Source: an uncultured Clostridia bacterium (lineage in GTDB: Bacteria; Bacillota; Clostridia; Oscillospirales; Acutalibacteraceae). Taken from it: 64,000 nucleotides of DNA. Location of the stretch: contig CAMCPL010000009.1 in the NCBI GenBank assembly GCA_945876745.1, forward strand, positions 1-64,000. Direction: 5' to 3'. Below are positions 59,545-64,000 of this stretch, in pieces. Each line of letters begins with the position of its first letter. Position 1 is the first letter of the stretch. Under the pieces are notes generated by a model. It saw only the letters and a list, made by a program, of their open reading frames with translations, was not told the origin of the DNA and searched no databases. The position numbers were made by a program, and so were the translations under genes.

Positions 59545-60912
59545 TTATCTGTCGGACATCGGGACATATTCTCTCGATTTTGTCACACTCTTATACGCAG
59601 GGCGCATAATCTTCGACGAGGTTATGATTTCCTCAACTCTGTGAGCGCACCAGCCGGCAATACGAGCCGAAGCAAAAAGAGGTGTATACAAATCCTCCGG
59701 TATACCGAGTATCTTATAAACGAGTCCGCTGTAAAGGTCAACATTGGCGCACATTACCTTTTCTACACCCTTAACCTCGGCAAACACCTCGGGAGTAAGT
59801 CTTTCGATAGCATCGAGAGTTAAAAATTCCTTTTCAAAGCCGTGCTCAAACGCAAGCTTCTTTGCTGAATTTTTAAGAATTACGGCTCTCGGGTCGGAAA
59901 TAGTATAAACTGCGTGACCCATACCGTAAACAAGACCCGAGCCGTCGCCTGCCTCGTGGCGCATAATTCTTGCAAGCATATCACGAATCTGTGCATCGTC
60001 GGTTGAATCCTGTGTATTTTCCATAATATAATCCATTTGGTGAGCACATTTTATGTTTGCGCCGCCGTGTCTCGGACCTTTGAGCGAGCCTAAGCCTGCC
60101 GAAATAGCCGAATAAGTATCCGTACCGCTTGAGGTAAGAACACGGGTTGCAAAGGTGGAGTTATTACCGCCGCCGTGGTCTGCGTGAAGCATAAGGCAGA
60201 TATCAAGAAGTCTTGCCTCTTCCTCGGTATATTTTTTGTCGGCACGAAGCTGGCGCAAAATAGACTCAGCAACAGAAAGAGATTTATCAACAGGGTGAAG
60301 ATACATCGACTTGTTGTAATATGCTCTGCGCTTAACCTGATAAGCGGAGTTCATAATAGTCGGAAGCTGTGCTATAAGCTGAAGCGACTGACGAAGCACA
60401 TTCGGGATTGAAATATCATCCGGATTATCATCAAAGGAATAGAGCGTCATTACGCATCTTGCCATTTTATTCATAATATCCTTTGATGGGTGCTTCATAA
60501 TCATATCCTCGACAAATTCGTCGGGAAGCTTTCTGCATTCGCCGAAAATATGGCGGATATTCTCAAGCTGTGCCGCAGTCGGAAGAGTTCCGAAAATCAA
60601 AAGATATGCAACCTCTTCAAAGCCGAAGCGTTCCTCTTTAACGCAATTTGAAATGATATCCTTTATGTTATATCCGCGATACGACAGCTTACCTTCCTTA
60701 GGTGTTCTTTCACCGTCCAAAATATAATAACCCTCAACGGAGCAAATTCTCGTAAGCCCCGCCATAACGCCTGTACCGTCGTCGTTTCTCAAGCCTCTTT
60801 TAACATGATATTTGTCAAAATCTTTAGGATTGATATGGTTATTCTTTTCTAATTCGCCGCATAAATTAGAAAGGTCATTAGGTGAAATCGGTAAAATAAA
60901 GTTTTCTGACAT
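59545..60912 (-). CDS. gltA: Citrate synthase
   Basis: 455 residues. Citrate synthase fold with catalytic residues in LHADHGGGNNST (about 237-248, first His), GHAVYTISDPRA (about 321-332, second His), and the Asp-containing C-terminal segment near 370 (VDLYSGLVYKILGI). The enzyme condenses oxaloacetate and acetyl-CoA; in clostridia it supplies glutamate synthesis through an incomplete cycle. SD AAAGGAG before ATG 60912, promoter at 60978-61006, and a short hairpin in the leader. First gene of a run with a membrane protein, AEC permease, holB and ricT. Confidence 0.95.
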   Translation of the reverse strand: MSENFILPISPNDLSNLCGELEKNNHINPKDFDKYHVKRGLRNDDGTGVMAGLTRICSVEGYYILDGERTPKEGKLSYRGYNIKDIISNCVKEERFGFEEVAYLLIFGTLPTAAQLENIRHIFGECRKLPDEFVEDMIMKHPSKDIMNKMARCVMTLYSFDDNPDDISIPNVLRQSLQLIAQLPTIMNSAYQVKRRAYYNKSMYLHPVDKSLSVAESILRQLRADKKYTEEEARLLDICLMLHADHGGGNNSTFATRVLTSSGTDTYSAISAGLGSLKGPRHGGANIKCAHQMDYIMENTQDSTDDAQIRDMLARIMRHEAGDGSGLVYGMGHAVYTISDPRAVILKNSAKKLAFEHGFEKEFLTLDAIERLTPEVFAEVKGVEKVMCANVDLYSGLVYKILGIPEDLYTPLFASARIAGWCAHRVEEIITSSKIMRPAYKSVTKSREYVPMSDR

Positions 60913-60977
60913 TACTGTTCTCCTTTCCGTAGTTTGACATATCGGGCATAATAAACAATACCCGATTTTAATTTAAT

Positions 60978-61006
60978 ATTATACTAAATTATATAATTAA
61001 TGTCAA
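60978..61006 (-). promoter_or_regulatory. Promoter of gltA
   Basis: -35 TTGACA (61006-61001), 17-base spacer, -10 TATAAT (60983-60978). Its leader has ATCGGG/CCCGAT (about 60933-60968) as inverted repeat, without a T run. Confidence 0.85.
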
Positions 61007-61021
61007 GGAGAGTAAATAAAT

Positions 61022-61177
61022 ATGAAAAAAGCTTTGATACTTTTTGTAATAATTTTTTTGATGACAATGCTTGTTCCTTTGATTTCTATGACAAAAAGCA
61101 GTTCGTCAAGCGAGCTTGTAACGCTTTTTAACGGCGAAGGCTGTATTACTACCGTTGTTTTTTATCCCTGTCTGTAA
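61022..61177 (+). CDS. Short secreted or membrane peptide, SpoIID-like N-terminus?
   Basis: 51 codons from ATG 61022 with AAGGAG upstream (11 bases). The product opens with a basic and hydrophobic signal/anchor (KKALILFVIIFLMTMLVPLI) then TKSSSSSELVTLFNGEG, resembling the start of SpoIID-like proteins, but ends abruptly in CITTVVFYPCL. It overlaps the end of gerC on the other strand by 16 bases. It is either a short peptide gene or the stump of a SpoIID-like gene truncated next to gerC. Its SD shares bases with the -35 of the divergent gltA promoter. Confidence 0.4.
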   Translation: MKKALILFVIIFLMTMLVPLISMTKSSSSSELVTLFNGEGCITTVVFYPCL

Positions 61178-62289
61178 CTCTCGTCGGTCATTCTAATATT
61201 TGACTTAACATTTATTTGATATTCAACCGAGGGCAGACTTTCACGGTGGCTTTTCGCTTTTTCTTTGTAGGTGCCGCCGTCGCTTTTTGCGAGCATTTTT
61301 CCGAGCATAAAGGGATCGCTTTTATTAGAAAAACACTTATTTACTGCGCTTTTGCACATCTGCTCGACTTTTTTGTTAACAAGGGCTTCAATTCTTTTTG
61401 CATCCTTTGTGTCAATTTTTGAATCGGTCGCTTTTTGAGCATCGTTAAGAGTGAGCTTCATTGACAAATCAGTTTGCATAACAACACGGTCATTGTCATA
61501 ATACGCTTTATTCTTTGCCTTTGACGAAGTTATTTCTATTCCGACATTACCGAATTTTTCGTCATAAACCGTAATGTTTGCACCGTCTGTAGAATTTTGA
61601 ATCAACAAAAAGCCGAAGGTCTGTTCATCATTAAGCGTTGCGGCATAGTCATTTGATGAAAACACGGCTATTCCGGCGCAGTCGGCATTGTCATCCGACA
61701 CTGAAAACAGCGGAAGATACAAATCGGCGCCCTCAGATTCAACAAGATTTATGACGTCGTTTACACTGACTCCCACGCTTTTACCGATTTGCTCGCCTGT
61801 TCTTATTTTTTCAAAAAGACTTTGCGCGGGAACTCTTGCATTATTTTCCTTTGACTTAATCATATCCTCTCCCTTTTGCTCGCAAACGGCAACGAGAACG
61901 TCGGGTCTACTGTTAACGCCCTCTAAAATAAATTCGATATCGTCTATTCCGTTTTTAACATAATCAAGTCCGAACACGATCACCTTATTTTGACCGAAGA
62001 ACAGCGGCTTTGAAATACTTGAAGAGGTTGCTGAAACACACTCGTTGATATTATTACCGACACCGTTTTCAACCGAGGTTATATTGCTTTCAAGCTTGTC
62101 GGTCGTACCGGTGCCCTTCGACAAGTCGAGATACTGAACGCAAAGCGAGGTTTTTTTGTTTTCATAATCAACGGACAGGCCTTGAACGATGGACATATCG
62201 GAAAGGCGAACGTTGTATTTACACCCGCCGAAAGACGAAGAAATCAGCAGTATCAAGGCTATGCAAACGGCAATTTTAGATTTTTTCAT
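61162..62289 (-). CDS. gerC: Ger(x)C spore germination lipoprotein
   Basis: 375 residues from ATG 62289 (AAGGAG nine bases upstream; an ATG two codons earlier is too close). Lipoprotein signal with lipobox ISSSFGGC (about 16-23), then Ger(x)C architecture: domain 1 (YNVRLSDMSIVQGLSVDYEN), domain 2 with FFGQNKVIVFG near 97, and a C-terminal domain 3. GerC subunits anchor the germinant receptor at the outer face of the spore inner membrane. Overlaps gerB by 14 bases. Confidence 0.92.
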   Translation of the reverse strand: MKKSKIAVCIALILLISSSFGGCKYNVRLSDMSIVQGLSVDYENKKTSLCVQYLDLSKGTGTTDKLESNITSVENGVGNNINECVSATSSSISKPLFFGQNKVIVFGLDYVKNGIDDIEFILEGVNSRPDVLVAVCEQKGEDMIKSKENNARVPAQSLFEKIRTGEQIGKSVGVSVNDVINLVESEGADLYLPLFSVSDDNADCAGIAVFSSNDYAATLNDEQTFGFLLIQNSTDGANITVYDEKFGNVGIEITSSKAKNKAYYDNDRVVMQTDLSMKLTLNDAQKATDSKIDTKDAKRIEALVNKKVEQMCKSAVNKCFSNKSDPFMLGKMLAKSDGGTYKEKAKSHRESLPSVEYQINVKSNIRMTDESYRQG

Positions 62290-63319
62290 TTTCATTTTCT
62301 CCTTTTGAAAATATGAGCCAAAGGGTTGGCACGACAACTCCTAAAAGTGCGAATAGCGCAACAATAACAGCCTTTGAATAGTCGGCGAAATATCCTTGCG
62401 CAGCGTAGTAAATTAAGGCGGTAAGCAGAAAAGCAACTGCCGAAGAAATTATCGAGCGTTTTTTTCTGCTCGGCTTTTTGAAACATTCACAACAGCAATA
62501 TATTAGCACGGAGCATTTGAGAAGAACGCCGAGCACCCAAAACGCCGTATGCAAAATATCCATTCGCGAGGTGTTGAAAAACGAAGCAAGCTGAAACAAG
62601 GTAAATATCGGAAACGACCTGAAATCCGCACCGGCTCCGAGCACTCCGCAACAAAAAGCAAGAAGCAAAAGCACGCTCAAAAATGCAAGCGAAACGCCTA
62701 AATAATAAGGCTTTGACGGATTTTTGTTCACCTTATCACCGAGCGTTAAAAGCAATGCAGGCTCTATTGTGTTTGAGGTAAAAACCGCTGTGTTCATAAT
62801 CATATTTTCTCTTGAATTGTTCCAAACGGGATAAAAATTCAAAATGTTGAATTTATCAAAATTGAGCACTGTTGCGACAAGTATTACAACCAAAAGGATA
62901 ACGCCGCAAAACGATGCAAATCTACCGAGACTTTCTATGCCGAGATATGCGCAGTAGCACGCCGCCGCCAGAATAAGAAAAGAGAAAACAAGAATCGAAA
63001 TTCTCGGATTCATACGAGAAGAAGCAAAATACGAAAAACGTCCCACGTTTACCGCTGTGAACAGGAGAAAATAAAGCGAATATACAGGCGACAGTATTTT
63101 GCTTTTAAGCGGCGATTTTCCTTTTTTCAGGCATATCACGGCAGGAAGCGAGAAAAGCAAAGCCGCCGCATAAGATACTGCAAAGCTAATCAAAATATCA
63201 GCAGACAGATTCCCCACCGAGATTGCACGAACATTGGTAAACGAAACAACCGCACGGGACACGAATATCAAAAAGAAGAACTGTCCCTGCGATATTACAC
63301 CGTTTTTAGCCTCGGTCAT
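62276..63319 (-). CDS. gerB: GerB-type spore germination permease
   Basis: 347 residues with about ten membrane helices, endospore germination permease of the APC superfamily: start GVISQGQFFFLIFVSRAVVS, FYPVWNNS near 168, and TSNTIEPALLLTLGD near 183-197. It is the proposed germinant-sensing or transport part of the receptor. SD AAAGGAG. It overlaps gerA by 14 bases and gerC by 14, one operon. Confidence 0.92.
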   Translation of the reverse strand: MTEAKNGVISQGQFFFLIFVSRAVVSFTNVRAISVGNLSADILISFAVSYAAALLFSLPAVICLKKGKSPLKSKILSPVYSLYFLLFTAVNVGRFSYFASSRMNPRISILVFSFLILAAACYCAYLGIESLGRFASFCGVILLVVILVATVLNFDKFNILNFYPVWNNSRENMIMNTAVFTSNTIEPALLLTLGDKVNKNPSKPYYLGVSLAFLSVLLLLAFCCGVLGAGADFRSFPIFTLFQLASFFNTSRMDILHTAFWVLGVLLKCSVLIYCCCECFKKPSRKKRSIISSAVAFLLTALIYYAAQGYFADYSKAVIVALFALLGVVVPTLWLIFSKGENENEKI

Positions 63320-64000
63320 TTTTATTCGCTCCTTTCAGGGAATGAAGTCTTATACGGCGCTTTGCAAGCTTTGTCCACGAAGTACGCACAAGCGTATCCT
63401 TTAGCGAAGAAGCGGTAAGCGGAGAAAACGGCGAGCTATATGCAACACCGTAGGCGTTGAGCGAGCAGATATTGCAAAAAAGCATACCGCCGAAAAGCAT
63501 AATTCCGTAAATGCCTGTCGTACCGCCGATAATAATGAAAAGTATTCGCAGTACCGCAAGGCTTTCGTAAAGCGGATAAACAACGTACGACGAAACAGCA
63601 GTCACGGCAACAATTATCAGCATAGGAGCTCCTATTACACCTGCCGAAACTGCGGCGTCTCCTATTACGATTGCGCCGATTATAGACACGGCGTGACCCA
63701 CGCTTTCCGGAAGCCGCAGTCCGCCCTCACGCATTATTTCGTAAAGCAGGTGTACAAGTATTGCCTCCGTCATAAGACTGAACGGGGTTGTTGCCTCATT
63801 GGTTGCAATAAGGTAAAGCAGGTTTGTCGGTATCAGCTCTTGATGAAAAGTATCAACCGCAACAAAAACGCCCGGCAAAAAAAGTGAAGTCAAAAATGCA
63901 AAATAGCGTAGCACTCGCATAAATGAAGCAAAAAACGGCGGATTATCGTAATCGTCGCTTGCGCTGAAATTATCCGAAAACAGATACGGAGTGTATATTA
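63306..64000 (-). CDS. gerA: GerA-type spore germination protein (partial, 5' end outside the window)
   Basis: The frame is open to the right edge; the visible 231 residues are the C-terminal half. It shows FSASDDYDNPPFFASFMRVL followed by membrane helices of the GerA family: LTSLFLPGVFVAVDTFHQEL, EAILVHLLYEIMREGGLRLP, and VGHAVSIIGAIVIGDAAV. The conserved GGLRLP and IGDAAV segments identify the family. GerA forms the main membrane channel-like subunit of the germinant receptor. An internal ATG near 63920 is not the start, since homologous codons run on upstream. Confidence 0.93.
   Translation of the reverse strand, partial: IYTPYLFSDNFSASDDYDNPPFFASFMRVLRYFAFLTSLFLPGVFVAVDTFHQELIPTNLLYLIATNEATTPFSLMTEAILVHLLYEIMREGGLRLPESVGHAVSIIGAIVIGDAAVSAGVIGAPMLIIVAVTAVSSYVVYPLYESLAVLRILFIIIGGTTGIYGIMLFGGMLFCNICSLNAYGVAYSSPFSPLTASSLKDTLVRTSWTKLAKRRIRLHSLKGANKNDRG

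Noticed and set aside
1-64000. CRISPR array
   Set aside because: No regularly spaced direct repeats of 25-40 bases and no cas genes are visible.

Overview
The window looks like chromosomal DNA of an anaerobic, spore-forming Gram-positive bacterium of the class Clostridia, probably near Ruminococcaceae/Oscillospiraceae. The signs are a tricistronic GerA-type germinant receptor locus, RicT/YaaT, IreB, a T-box in front of pheST, strong SD sites with some TTG and GTG starts, and mobile genes of types common in gut clostridia. Genus-level assignment is inference; no rRNA is present.

Region 1 (1-11,767) is a defence island on the + strand: an excisionase-like HTH protein (5' cut by the window), a small putative antitoxin and a class III Fic AMP-transferase, an HNH nuclease, a broken second Fic gene, an Mrr-type restriction enzyme, and a type I restriction-modification operon (hsdM-hsdS-ATPase/TOPRIM-hsdR) with an OLD-like gene inserted between hsdS and hsdR. 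Region 2 (11,768-14,195) carries debris of mobile elements on the - strand: TnpV, an unknown protein, a frameshifted DUF6809-like gene behind an SD-masking hairpin, and a double-HTH protein.

Region 3 (about 14,226-35,792) is interpreted as an integrated mobilizable element of about 21.55 kb. It lies between an intact tRNA-Ser(CGA) gene and a displaced 3' piece of a tRNA-Ser gene that share the 13-base core TGACTCGAAATCA. It contains sfsA, a MerR remnant, an OLD/Septu-like ATPase, a three-gene HNH / acidic protein / zinc-ribbon membrane protein module, a group II intron inserted just behind a terminator, an integrase-excisionase-relaxase-MobC-RepA mobility block in which one gene is nested out of frame inside the relaxase gene, a DUF6076-like gene and a sigma-factor-like gene, a second DUF6809-like gene with an SD-masking hairpin, a type III restriction-modification system, and a DUF4143 ATPase. 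The integrase is not at an end, so the element may be composite.

Region 4 (35,839-64,000) is ordinary core genome: a GPH-family sugar symporter, T-box-controlled pheST, ireB, an esterase, VanZ-like protein, Sfp-type phosphopantetheinyl transferase, pyridoxal kinase, beta-mannosidase, HAD and metallophosphoesterase genes, two membrane-anchored parvulin foldases, an O-antigen-ligase-like protein, a 2[4Fe-4S] ferredoxin, a gltA-(membrane protein)-AEC transporter-holB-ricT run, and a gerA-gerB-gerC operon that leaves the window at its right edge.

Defence functions are concentrated left of position 35,400: type I and type III R-M, Mrr, two HNH nucleases, two OLD-type ATPases, two Fic genes. Several genes there are disrupted, and several of the disruptions lie at homopolymer runs, so sequencing error must be considered before calling those genes dead.
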